Positions 51,627 to 60,787 of a DNA stretch of 64,000 nucleotides are shown in pieces. The translations under genes and the position numbers were made by a program. A model generated the notes under the pieces. It did not search any database. It was not told the origin of the DNA and worked only from the letters and a program-made list of their open reading frames with translations. Origin of the DNA: Acetatifactor sp. (lineage in GTDB: Bacteria; Bacillota; Clostridia; Lachnospirales; Lachnospiraceae); assembly GCA_024695935.1 (NCBI GenBank), contig JAILHH010000021.1, forward strand, positions 1 through 64,000. The letters are read 5' to 3'. Each line of letters begins with the position of its first letter. The stretch's first letter is position 1.

Positions 51627-52953
51627 GGAGATCGTAGAACTCCTCATAACAAAGCAATATACCACTCTCCGTCAGTATCTGAGTGAACTTAATGAAGCGG
51701 ATATCGCTGTTTTGATGGAAGAGATGGAAGATGAGAACATGTTGAAGGTTTTCAGGATTCTGCCAAAGGATCTGGCTGCGGATGTGTTCTCATATCTGGA
51801 TGTTGACAGTCAGCAATTCATCATTAACTCCCTGTCGGATAAAGATGCTGCAGGCATCATCGATAATCTGATGGCGGATGATGCGGTTGACCTATTGGAG
51901 GAAATGCCTGCCAATGTGGTAAAAAAACTGCTTGCCCTGGCAACACCCGAGACCAGAAGAGATATTAACCATTTGCTCAGATACCCGGAGGATTCCGCCG
52001 GAAGTATCATGACGGTGGAGTATGTAGATCTGAAAGAAAACCTGACGGTGGATCAGGCTATAGAGAGGATCAGGGACAAGGGCCTTGACTCTGAAACCAT
52101 AAATATCTGTTATGTCCTTGACAGACAGAGAAAACTTGTGGGAACTGTAGCTTTAAGATATCTCCTTTTAAGTAAGGGGGACGATGTGATCGGAGACATA
52201 ATGCATGAAAATGTCATCTCCGTGAACACCCTTATGGACCAGGAGGAAGTTGCAAACCAGTTCAAAAAATACGACTTCACGGCAATGCCTGTTGTCGACA
52301 ACGAAAACCGCCTCGTGGGAATCATCACAGTCGATGATATCGTGGATATCATGGAAGAAGAGACCACAGAGGATATGGAAAAGATGGCGGCTATTATGCC
52401 CAGTGACAAGCCATACATGAGGACCGGAGTCTTTGAGACATATAAAAAGAGGATCCCATGGCTGTTACTTCTCATGGTATCAGCCACATTTACCGGTGCC
52501 ATCATCACTTCGTTTGAGTCGGCGCTAAGCGTATATGCTTCACTCACCGCGTTTATTCCCATGCTCATGGATACCGGCGGTAACGCGGGCGGACAGGCTT
52601 CAGTGTCTGTAATACGTAGTCTTTCTCTGGGAGAGATCGAGTACAGGGATATATTCAAGGTGGTATGGAAAGAGATAAGAGTAGCGGTGTTCTGCGGAAT
52701 GTCTCTTGCGGCAGCAAACTTTGTAAAGCTCATGCTTTTGGACAGAGTGGGATTTACGGTGGCACTTATCGTTTGCCTTACTCTCGTTTGTGCAGTGCTC
52801 CTTGCAATGCTGGTGGGATGTATGCTTCCTATCGGGGCAAAAAGGCTCGGATTTGACCCTGCGGTTATGGCAAGCCCCTTTATCACCACCATCGTGGATG
52901 CCCTTTCTCTGCTTGTTTACTTCAGAGTTGCGTCGATATTCCTGCATTTTTGA
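51604..52953 (+). CDS. mgtE: Magnesium transporter MgtE
   Basis: 449 residues, normal length. The MgtE N domain (superhelix, residues 1-130) is followed by two CBS domains (130-255; MTVEYVDLKENLTVDQAIER and VVDNENRLVGIITVDDIVDI) that act as the Mg sensor, a plug helix, and five membrane helices carrying the pore signature (PMLMDTGGNAGGQASVSVIR). AAAGGAG precedes the ATG. No M-box is visible in the 158-base leader. Confidence 0.96.
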   Translation: MEDIKEIEEIVELLITKQYTTLRQYLSELNEADIAVLMEEMEDENMLKVFRILPKDLAADVFSYLDVDSQQFIINSLSDKDAAGIIDNLMADDAVDLLEEMPANVVKKLLALATPETRRDINHLLRYPEDSAGSIMTVEYVDLKENLTVDQAIERIRDKGLDSETINICYVLDRQRKLVGTVALRYLLLSKGDDVIGDIMHENVISVNTLMDQEEVANQFKKYDFTAMPVVDNENRLVGIITVDDIVDIMEEETTEDMEKMAAIMPSDKPYMRTGVFETYKKRIPWLLLLMVSATFTGAIITSFESALSVYASLTAFIPMLMDTGGNAGGQASVSVIRSLSLGEIEYRDIFKVVWKEIRVAVFCGMSLAAANFVKLMLLDRVGFTVALIVCLTLVCAVLLAMLVGCMLPIGAKRLGFDPAVMASPFITTIVDALSLLVYFRVASIFLHF

Positions 52954-53148
52954 ACAAAAAATGTGTTGTCTACCTGTATTTTTGAACAAAAAATAGAAAA
53001 TATTAAATATCAACCGCAAAAATGCTATTCTGTGACACTTTTGTGACGCATTGATGGTTATACTGAATTCAGTCGATGAGTTTTAAATGAAAAAAGTTGG
53101 AACTACGGCTGATTTTCTTGTGAATTATGCGGGAGATATTTATTTGGA

Positions 53149-53178
53149 CCTGACGCGGAGGGGCGTCAGGTTCTTTTT
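53149..53178 (+). terminator. Intrinsic terminator downstream of mgtE
   Basis: CCTGACGC (53149-53156) pairs with GCGTCAGG (53163-53170), followed by TTCTTTTTT. The stretch 52954-53148 before it holds only AT-rich DNA and a short duplicated segment (TTTTTGAACAAAAAAT, twice, 31 bases apart). 53179-53436 is AT-rich and may hold a promoter (TTGATA 53212, CATAAT 53236). Confidence 0.85.
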
Positions 53179-53436
53179 TGCGATTTTTGAAAAGAAATTA
53201 AAATAAATCAATTGATATATTTTTATCATATTTGACATAATTTTGTCAGGATGTTTTTTTTTAAGTACTTTGGAAAAAACGGTTTTCAAGCGGTTTTTTA
53301 TTTGTTAGAATCTCCACATAATAAGGAAACGGATTGTAAAAAACACCAAAAAACCGGTGAAGAATTTAACATTTTTCGCCGAGACTCTCGCCTGTTTTCA
53401 TCCGGAAGACAGGCCTTGAAAGGATATGGATTATTT

Positions 53437-54105
53437 ATGAAATTTGCGTTTAAAGGTATTGTGGACAAGAGCAAAGAGGTTAACGGAAGAGTGGCCCTTC
53501 CTTTTAATGTATGGGAGGTCAGCAGACATCGCGACAATATTAATGCACTTATGAGTATAGACGGCAGTGAGATGATGGATTGCGTGCTTTACCCTCTCGA
53601 GAAGGGTAAATACGAAGTGGATGTGACATGTTTTGACAGGGAAGTTCCCGACGGCGAGCATGAGTTCGTGCTCAGGATCCCCGCGTCTCTCCCCAGACTT
53701 GAGAAACCTGCAGAATATGATTTTGATCATCCCATCAGAAAGATCGACAAGGTTGATATCATCATCCAGCCCGAGGACGGTCTCTGCGGACAGACCTGCG
53801 TGGCAATGCTTGCGGGAGTGACCATCCAGGATGTTATGGACGAGATGCAGTGCCGTGAGTGGCAGGCTACCATGAGCATGATCGTGTCCACACTTAATCA
53901 TTACGGAATCAGGCATGCAGATACGATTTATTTTACAGGCGGTGCGGATGTTACCATTCCTAAATGTGCCGTTCTCATGGAGAAAATGGGCAGATTCTCA
54001 CATTATCTGGTAGCTTTCGACGGAAAGTTTTATGATCCCAACTTAGGTGTCATGGATTCCTATGATACTTCAAAACTTGTGGGATATTTAGCGGTTGAAT
54101 GTTAA
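53437..54105 (+). CDS. DUF1905-like domain fused to a C39-like cysteine peptidase fold
   Basis: 222 residues from ATG 53437 (AAGGATATGG upstream); the frame is open further 5' but without a usable start signal. Residues 1-80 (KFAFKGIVDKSKEVNGRVAL...) resemble the DUF1905 beta-barrel. Residues 105-222 look like a C39-type papain-like fold: Cys121 in DGLCGQTCVAMLAG, His189 in FSHYLVAFDG and Asp200 in FYDPN form a plausible triad with the preceding Gln as oxyanion residue. No signal peptide is present, so the protein is cytoplasmic. Substrate is unknown. It is monocistronic, between terminators. Confidence 0.7.
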   Translation: MKFAFKGIVDKSKEVNGRVALPFNVWEVSRHRDNINALMSIDGSEMMDCVLYPLEKGKYEVDVTCFDREVPDGEHEFVLRIPASLPRLEKPAEYDFDHPIRKIDKVDIIIQPEDGLCGQTCVAMLAGVTIQDVMDEMQCREWQATMSMIVSTLNHYGIRHADTIYFTGGADVTIPKCAVLMEKMGRFSHYLVAFDGKFYDPNLGVMDSYDTSKLVGYLAVEC

Positions 54106-54139
54106 GAGGATTCCCCCTTTTAATAGCATAAGAAGTAGA

Positions 54140-54175
54140 AAAAAATGTATGGCTCATCCGGGTCATACATTTTTT
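54140..54175 (+). terminator. Terminator upstream of groES
   Basis: AAAAAATGTATG (from 54140) pairs with CATACATTTTTT (to 54175), loop 12 bases. Confidence 0.8.
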
Positions 54176-54195
54176 CATTAAAAAAGTATAAAAAA

Positions 54196-54224
54196 GGTTT
54201 ATTCAGAAAAAAATGTGATATAAT
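54196..54224 (+). promoter_or_regulatory. groESL promoter
   Basis: Weak -35 GGTTTA (54196-54201), 17 bases, TATAAT (54219-54224). Confidence 0.5.
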
Positions 54225-54234
54225 TGCCCTTGGA

Positions 54235-54260
54235 ATTCGAAATGAGGATATATTTCGAAT
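54235..54260. promoter_or_regulatory. Perfect inverted repeat at the groESL start site
   Basis: ATTCGAAAT, 8 bases, ATTTCGAAT: a perfect 9-bp dyad beginning about 5 bases after the predicted transcription start. It sits where CIRCE (TTAGCACTC-N9-GAGTGCTAA) is normally found, but the sequence is different. It may be the operator for heat-shock control here. Confidence 0.5.
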
Positions 54261-54287
54261 GTTTATTTATCAAAGGAGGAATCAAAA

Positions 54288-54575
54288 ATGAATTTAGTAC
54301 CTTTAGGAGACAGAGTGGTCCTCAAACAGTTAAAGGAAGAAGAGACAACACAGTCAGGAATCGTTCTTCCCGGACAGAATAAAGAAAAACCTCAGCAGGG
54401 TGAAGTTGTTGCGGTTGGCCCCGGCGGAATGGTTGACGGCAAGGAAGTTGCCATGGCAGTTAAGGTTGGCGATCAGGTAATCTTTTCAAAATATTCCGGA
54501 AACGAAGTAAAGCTTGGAGAGAATGAAGAGTATATCATCGTAAGACAGAATGATATTCTTGCCATCGTAAAATAA
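54288..54575 (+). CDS. groES: Co-chaperonin GroES
   Basis: 95 residues, standard length. It caps GroEL during protein folding. Conserved segments: NLVPLGDRVVLKQ, the mobile loop EEETTQSGIVLPGQNKEKPQ, GEVVAVGPG and the C-terminal EEYIIVRQNDILAIVK. AAAGGAGG precedes the ATG by 8 bases. groEL follows 57 bases later. Confidence 0.97.
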   Translation: MNLVPLGDRVVLKQLKEEETTQSGIVLPGQNKEKPQQGEVVAVGPGGMVDGKEVAMAVKVGDQVIFSKYSGNEVKLGENEEYIIVRQNDILAIVK

Positions 54576-54605
54576 TCTGTGTTTTTGATATGGGTATTTA
54601 CCTAA

Positions 54606-56249
<1,644 letters not shown>

Positions 56250-56277
56250 AAAGCGCAGTTAAAGACGTGCACATTAA

Positions 56278-56307
56278 AAGCCCTCTTGGCAGAAGCCAAG
56301 GGGGCTT
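56278..56307 (+). terminator. groEL terminator
   Basis: AAGCCCTCTTGGC pairs with GCCAAGGGGGCTT around AGAA. The T run is weak. Confidence 0.75.
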
Positions 56308-56384
56308 AATTAATGCTTTAAATTATAGATCGTAGTTTACAGATACAAAGATAACAGCCTTTTGATACAGGCCTTTCATAAGTA

Positions 56385-58313
56385 TCAAAGCTTACATGTT
56401 TTTCCAAGTAAAGACAGGAATTCATCCTCCGGAACGGGCTTTGAAAAATAGAATCCCTGGAAGAGATGAACGCCCATTTTTGCAAGCATTTCGTATTGCT
56501 CTAAGGTTTCCACACCCTCCATCAAAACCACCAGGTCAAGTTCCTTCATCATGGCGATGGTGTATTTTAAAAACGACTGTGCCTGATGAGAGTCGCTGCA
56601 GGCCCATAAAAGGCTCTTGTCAAGCTTTATGATGTTATAAGGATAAGCCATGACATTTACCGCATTTGAGTATCCTGTGCCGTAATCGTCCAGTGAAAAA
56701 TGTATTCCGGCATTTTCAAAACCTGTGATAACACTGTGGAGCTGGTCGCCGTAACTGTATGCAACGGTCTCGGTGATCTCGAAATTGATCATTGAAGGCG
56801 GAATGCCGTACTCCTTCATTAACATTGTATAATGCTTCACCAGATCTTCCTGCATGCACTGCACCACGGAGAGATTCACGTGGACATATTTGAAATCGGA
56901 ATATTCCGGGTTTGGAAGTATCTTTGATGACAAAAACCGGCATACTTTTTTGAATACGATGTCACCGATCTGAATGATGGTACCGTTTCTCTCAACCATT
57001 GGAATGAACTCATCCGGACTGATCATGCCCAAATTCGGGTCAAAGAGTCTGATCAGAGCTTCAGCACCGTTAAATGATCCTGTGTAGGAATTGTAGATCG
57101 GTTGGTAAAACACCTGAAAACTCTCTGTCAGAATGGCCTCGTTTATGGCTGCATAGATGGCATTTTCACGGTGCTTTTTCTTTAACAGTTCCTCGCTTCC
57201 GTGGGTGATAACAGTGGAAGAGGTATTTCTGGCTTCCGTCAGGGAATAGTCCACTGTATCCAGAATGTCATTTAAACTTGATACATTGTCCGGATAAACC
57301 AGACAACTCATATACATCCAAAGCCTGATCTCCATGCCGTTTAACATAAAGGGTTTTTTAAAACGGTTGGTGATTATCTCTATCAGGGCCTCGGAATCGT
57401 AGTCGCTACTTAAAAGTATACCAAACTGTGTTCCCGTAATATGGAATAGACTGTTTTTTGGCGCCACCTCCAAGAGGTAATTTGAAACCTGTTCCAGCAA
57501 TCTGTTTCCGTTGTTCAGTCCCAGCTTATCATTTATGAATTTGAAGCCTTCGATGGAGAGACACAGCACGACGATCTTTTTCATACCGGAAATGTGATCG
57601 TCGATGATCTTTACAAAGGCTTCCCTGTTAAAGGCCTCAGTCTGGGAATCCTTGTACTCATAAGGATTTTCCAGAGACAGTAATATAAAATATGCCGCAA
57701 GGGCCGTGGCAAATTCCATGAGAAGAAGGGACGGAAAGATAAGCTGCACAAGCAGTGCCAGAGCACTTCCAAACATAAAAGTGTAAATTGAGATGCGCTG
57801 TAATGTGTTCAGATTCTTGTTCTTTTTATACATGTGGCGCACGGCCATGGCCAGATATAGAAAAGTGGAAACATACAAAAATACAAAGAGAGGACCGTGA
57901 TAATATCTGTTGTCCTCTGTGATATAGAAGATCATCTTAGTAAAGGGAGTTGTGGCTATTAATAGAGCACTTGCCAGGTAAGGCAGATAGCAATACCATT
58001 TTATCTGACTGAAATGCTTGGTCTCCGGATAGCATATTGCGATCACATATATATAATAGATGAGGGGGATCACATTAAAGATAAGCAGATACAAAATATT
58101 TGCCACCCAGTTTATGGTGACATACTCAGAGGATGTATTGGTTGAAAGGTGGGCTGTGCCGATATCCCCGATTATGGACAGAAAGGTAATGGTCAAAAAT
58201 ACCTGGTATACCTTATTGGTAAATGTGGGAAATTTTCTTGAAAAATAATATACGCATATCACCAAGGTGCACATCATCAAGGCTGCGTAGTCATACTCAA
58301 TGATCCACTGCAT
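56385..58313 (-). CDS. Membrane-bound EAL phosphodiesterase with degenerate GGDEF domain
   Basis: 642 residues from ATG 58313 (GGGGG ribosome binding site; an upstream in-frame ATG adds 41 residues without one). Seven to eight membrane helices at the N-terminus are followed by a GGDEF-like domain whose signature is replaced (FGILLSSDYDSEA), so it should not make c-di-GMP. The EAL domain has GAEALIRLFDP, FEITETVA and SLDDYGTGYSNAVNVMAYPY, with key acidic residues present, so c-di-GMP hydrolysis is likely. It is probably a membrane sensor lowering c-di-GMP. It is convergent with groEL. Confidence 0.9.
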   Translation of the reverse strand: MQWIIEYDYAALMMCTLVICVYYFSRKFPTFTNKVYQVFLTITFLSIIGDIGTAHLSTNTSSEYVTINWVANILYLLIFNVIPLIYYIYVIAICYPETKHFSQIKWYCYLPYLASALLIATTPFTKMIFYITEDNRYYHGPLFVFLYVSTFLYLAMAVRHMYKKNKNLNTLQRISIYTFMFGSALALLVQLIFPSLLLMEFATALAAYFILLSLENPYEYKDSQTEAFNREAFVKIIDDHISGMKKIVVLCLSIEGFKFINDKLGLNNGNRLLEQVSNYLLEVAPKNSLFHITGTQFGILLSSDYDSEALIEIITNRFKKPFMLNGMEIRLWMYMSCLVYPDNVSSLNDILDTVDYSLTEARNTSSTVITHGSEELLKKKHRENAIYAAINEAILTESFQVFYQPIYNSYTGSFNGAEALIRLFDPNLGMISPDEFIPMVERNGTIIQIGDIVFKKVCRFLSSKILPNPEYSDFKYVHVNLSVVQCMQEDLVKHYTMLMKEYGIPPSMINFEITETVAYSYGDQLHSVITGFENAGIHFSLDDYGTGYSNAVNVMAYPYNIIKLDKSLLWACSDSHQAQSFLKYTIAMMKELDLVVLMEGVETLEQYEMLAKMGVHLFQGFYFSKPVPEDEFLSLLGKTCKL

Positions 58314-58413
58314 AAATAGCCCCCAAAGCCGAATATATTTATAAAAATAATAGCATATATCTGAAAAAAAATAAAGTAACGTATGATATATGGTAAAAAT
58401 AGCCAAAAAGAGG

Positions 58414-58442
58414 TTGACATTTGTGTGTATTTGCACTAAACT
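58414..58442 (+). promoter_or_regulatory. Promoter of the rimP-nusA-infB operon
   Basis: TTGACA (58414-58419), 17 bases, TAAACT (58437-58442). Confidence 0.75.
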
Positions 58443-58472
58443 ATCCTTGACATTAAAAATAAGAGACTAGAT

Positions 58473-58499
58473 GAAAGAGTGGACCAGCGCCACTCTTTC
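58473..58499 (+). promoter_or_regulatory. Leader hairpin upstream of rimP
   Basis: GAAAGAGTGG pairs perfectly with CCACTCTTTC around ACCAGCG, followed by a short T-rich stretch. It is a possible attenuator by which NusA controls its own operon, as known for nusA operons elsewhere (inference). Confidence 0.55.
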
Positions 58500-58522
58500 T
58501 TGTATGTTAAGGAGGCATCTGA

Positions 58523-58987
58523 ATGTCAAAAAAAGAAATATATGAGGCAAAGACAGAGGAGATACTGCAACCCATTGTGGAGTCCTTTGGACTGTCGATC
58601 TATGATGTGGAGTATGTAAAAGAAGGCAGTGACTATTACCTTAGAGCTTACATCGACAAGGAGGGCGGAGTTGACATCCTCGACTGTGAAAATGTAAGCA
58701 GAAAACTGTCGGACGAACTTGACAGAGAGGATTTTATCCCCGATGCCTACATTCTGGAGGTTTCAAGTCCGGGCCTCGGCAGAACCTTAAAAAAAGACAA
58801 GCATCTACAGGCATCCATCGGTGAGGAGGTCGAGGTGAAGCTCTATAAGGCCGTTGAAAAGGTAAAGGACTTTGACGGCATTTTAAAAAGCTTTGATGAA
58901 AAAAGCCTTACCATTGAACAGGATGGCAAAGAGGTAACATTTGACAGAAGCGATATCGCGCTTGTGAGACTGGCACTTGATTTTTAA
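58523..58987 (+). CDS. rimP: Ribosome maturation factor RimP
   Basis: 154 residues, normal length. It assists 30S subunit assembly. The N-terminal domain has IYDVEYVKEGSDYYLRAYID and VSRKLSDELD, the signature YILEVSSPGLGRTLKKDKHL follows, and the C-terminal domain is SH3-like. TAAGGAGGCATCTG precedes the ATG. It is first in the nusA-infB operon. Confidence 0.95.
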   Translation: MSKKEIYEAKTEEILQPIVESFGLSIYDVEYVKEGSDYYLRAYIDKEGGVDILDCENVSRKLSDELDREDFIPDAYILEVSSPGLGRTLKKDKHLQASIGEEVEVKLYKAVEKVKDFDGILKSFDEKSLTIEQDGKEVTFDRSDIALVRLALDF

Positions 58988-59044
58988 AAAATTATAGATT
59001 TTTATTTTGAAGAAAACGGCGCTTTAGCCGGAACGGAGGAAATG

Positions 59045-60196
59045 ATGAACAAGGAATTAATGGAAGCACTTGATATTTTGGAGAAGGAGAAGGATATCAG
59101 CAGAGATACTCTGTTTGAAGCCATCGGCAATTCTCTGATGACTGCCTGCAAGAATCACTTCGGCAAGGCAGACAATGTCAAGGTAGAGATAAATCACGAG
59201 ACATGTGATTTTCTCGTATATGCTGAGAAGGAAGTTGTAGAGAGCGAAGAAGATCTCACAGATGACGTACTTCAGATCACTTTGGAGGATGCAAAGAAGA
59301 TCTCAAAGAAGGTAAAGGTTGGAGACGTTGTAAAGGTAGAGATCAAGTCAAAAGAGTTCGGACGTATCGCTACTCAGAATGCAAAGAATGTTATCCTTCA
59401 GAAGATCCGCGAGGAAGAGAGAAGCGTTATCTACAATCAGTACTTTGAAAAAGAAAAGGACGTTGTAACAGGTGTTGTACAGCGTTATGTGGGCAAAAAC
59501 ATTGCCATTGACCTTGGAAAAGTGGACGCAATGCTCAACGAAGTAGAGCAGGTTAAGGGCGAGGTATTCAAGCCCACAGAGAGGATCAAGGTTTATATCG
59601 TAGAAGTAAAGAATACGAACAAAGGTCCCCGTATCACAGTCAGCCGTACACATCCCGAACTTGTAAAGAGACTTTTCGAGTCAGAAGTAACAGAGATCAA
59701 GGACGGAACAGTTGAGATAAAGAGCATCGCCCGTGAGGCAGGAAGCCGTACAAAGATCGCGGTTTACAGCCATAACCCCAACGTTGATGCGGTTGGTGCC
59801 TGCGTAGGTATGAACGGTGCGAGAGTAAATGCCATCGTCGATGAGCTTCGCGGTGAAAAAATCGATATCGTTAACTGGGACGAGAACCCCGGACAGCTTA
59901 TTCAGAATGCCCTTTCTCCCGCAAAGATCGTTGCAGTTTTTGCAGATCCCGACGAGAAGACAGCAAAAGTTGTGGTTCCCGACTATCAGCTCTCACTTGC
60001 CATCGGTAAAGAAGGACAGAATGCGAGACTTGCAGCGCGTCTTACCGGTTACAAGATCGATATCAAGTCAGAGACCCAGGCTAAGGATGCTCCCGGATTC
60101 CGTTATGAGGATTACGTGGACGATTACGAGGGCGACGAGGAAGACGTTTACGAAGAAGAATATGTTGAAGGTGTAGAGGAAGACACCGAGGAGTAA
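59045..60196 (+). CDS. nusA: Transcription termination/antitermination factor NusA
   Basis: 383 residues from the second of two adjacent ATGs (GGAGG lies 5 bases before 59045 but only 2 before 59042). An N-terminal polymerase-binding domain, an S1 domain (VVTGVVQRYVGKNIAIDLGK) and KH domains (GACVGMNGARVNAIVDELRG; LAIGKEGQNARLAARLTGYK) are present. The C-terminus is a strongly acidic tail (DDYEGDEEDVYEEEYVEGVE), as in many clostridia, without the extra repeats of E. coli. It is second in the operon. Confidence 0.96.
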   Translation: MNKELMEALDILEKEKDISRDTLFEAIGNSLMTACKNHFGKADNVKVEINHETCDFLVYAEKEVVESEEDLTDDVLQITLEDAKKISKKVKVGDVVKVEIKSKEFGRIATQNAKNVILQKIREEERSVIYNQYFEKEKDVVTGVVQRYVGKNIAIDLGKVDAMLNEVEQVKGEVFKPTERIKVYIVEVKNTNKGPRITVSRTHPELVKRLFESEVTEIKDGTVEIKSIAREAGSRTKIAVYSHNPNVDAVGACVGMNGARVNAIVDELRGEKIDIVNWDENPGQLIQNALSPAKIVAVFADPDEKTAKVVVPDYQLSLAIGKEGQNARLAARLTGYKIDIKSETQAKDAPGFRYEDYVDDYEGDEEDVYEEEYVEGVEEDTEE

Positions 60197-60201
60197 TATT
60201 T

Positions 60202-60474
60202 ATGGCAAAAAAGATTCCTTTAAGACAGTGCGTCGGATGCGGACAGATGAAGAGCAAAAAGGATTTGATGAGAGTTCTCAGAGAAGCCGAAGGCGGCTTT
60301 GTACTGGATGCCACCGGCAAGAAAAACGGCAGAGGCGCCTACGTGTGCAAAAACTTTGAGTGCCTCAAAGCTGCGAGAAAAAACAAAGGACTTGAGCGCT
60401 CTTTCAGGGAAGTGATCCCGGAGGATGTGTATTCAAATCTTGAAAAGGAGTTTGAAAGCCTTGATGCAGAATAA
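60202..60474 (+). CDS. rnpM: RNase P modulator RnpM (YlxR family)
   Basis: 90 residues. The YlxR/DUF448 signature PLRQCVGCGQMKSKKDLMRV and KKNGRGAYVCKNFECLKAAR are complete. Family members bind RNA, and one has been shown to inhibit RNase P. It lies 5 bases after nusA; ylxQ overlaps its end. Confidence 0.94.
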   Translation: MAKKIPLRQCVGCGQMKSKKDLMRVLREAEGGFVLDATGKKNGRGAYVCKNFECLKAARKNKGLERSFREVIPEDVYSNLEKEFESLDAE

Positions 60475-60772
60475 AATTTTATCCATGTTGGGACTTTGTA
60501 TGAAGAGCCGCAAGATTGTAAGCGGCGAAGATACCTGTCTGGACGCGGTCAGAAGAGGAACCTGCATGCTTTTGATCGTTGCAAAGGATGCTTCGGACAA
60601 CACAAAGAAGCTTTTTAAAGACAAATGTTCGTATTACGAGGTCCCCATAGCAGAATACGGGACCAAAGACGATCTCGGACATGCCATCGGAAAAGATTTC
60701 AGAGCTTCCGTCGGTGTATGTGATGAAGGATTTGCAAAAAAGATCATTGAATTATTGAATCAGGAAAAGTAA
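60464..60772 (+). CDS. L7Ae-family ribosomal protein-like YlxQ
   Basis: 102 residues from ATG 60464, overlapping rnpM by 11 bases, with AGGAG further upstream. An L7Ae/L30e/Gadd45 RNA-binding fold: LGLCMKSRKIVSGEDTCLDA and LLIVAKDASDNTKKLFKDKC. The usual position in nusA-infB operons supports the call. It probably binds kink-turn RNA; exact target unknown. Confidence 0.92.
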   Translation: MQNKILSMLGLCMKSRKIVSGEDTCLDAVRRGTCMLLIVAKDASDNTKKLFKDKCSYYEVPIAEYGTKDDLGHAIGKDFRASVGVCDEGFAKKIIELLNQEK

Positions 60773-60787
60773 GAAAAGAGGGAAAGC

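Noticed and set aside
52940..53000. Insertion-sequence ends suggested by the duplicated TTTTTGAACAAAAAAT
   Set aside because: The two copies are only 31 bases apart and enclose no gene or inverted repeat ends; simple slippage explains them.
54106..54287. CIRCE element for HrcA
   Set aside because: No TTAGCACTC/GAGTGCTAA pair is present; a different perfect dyad is there instead.
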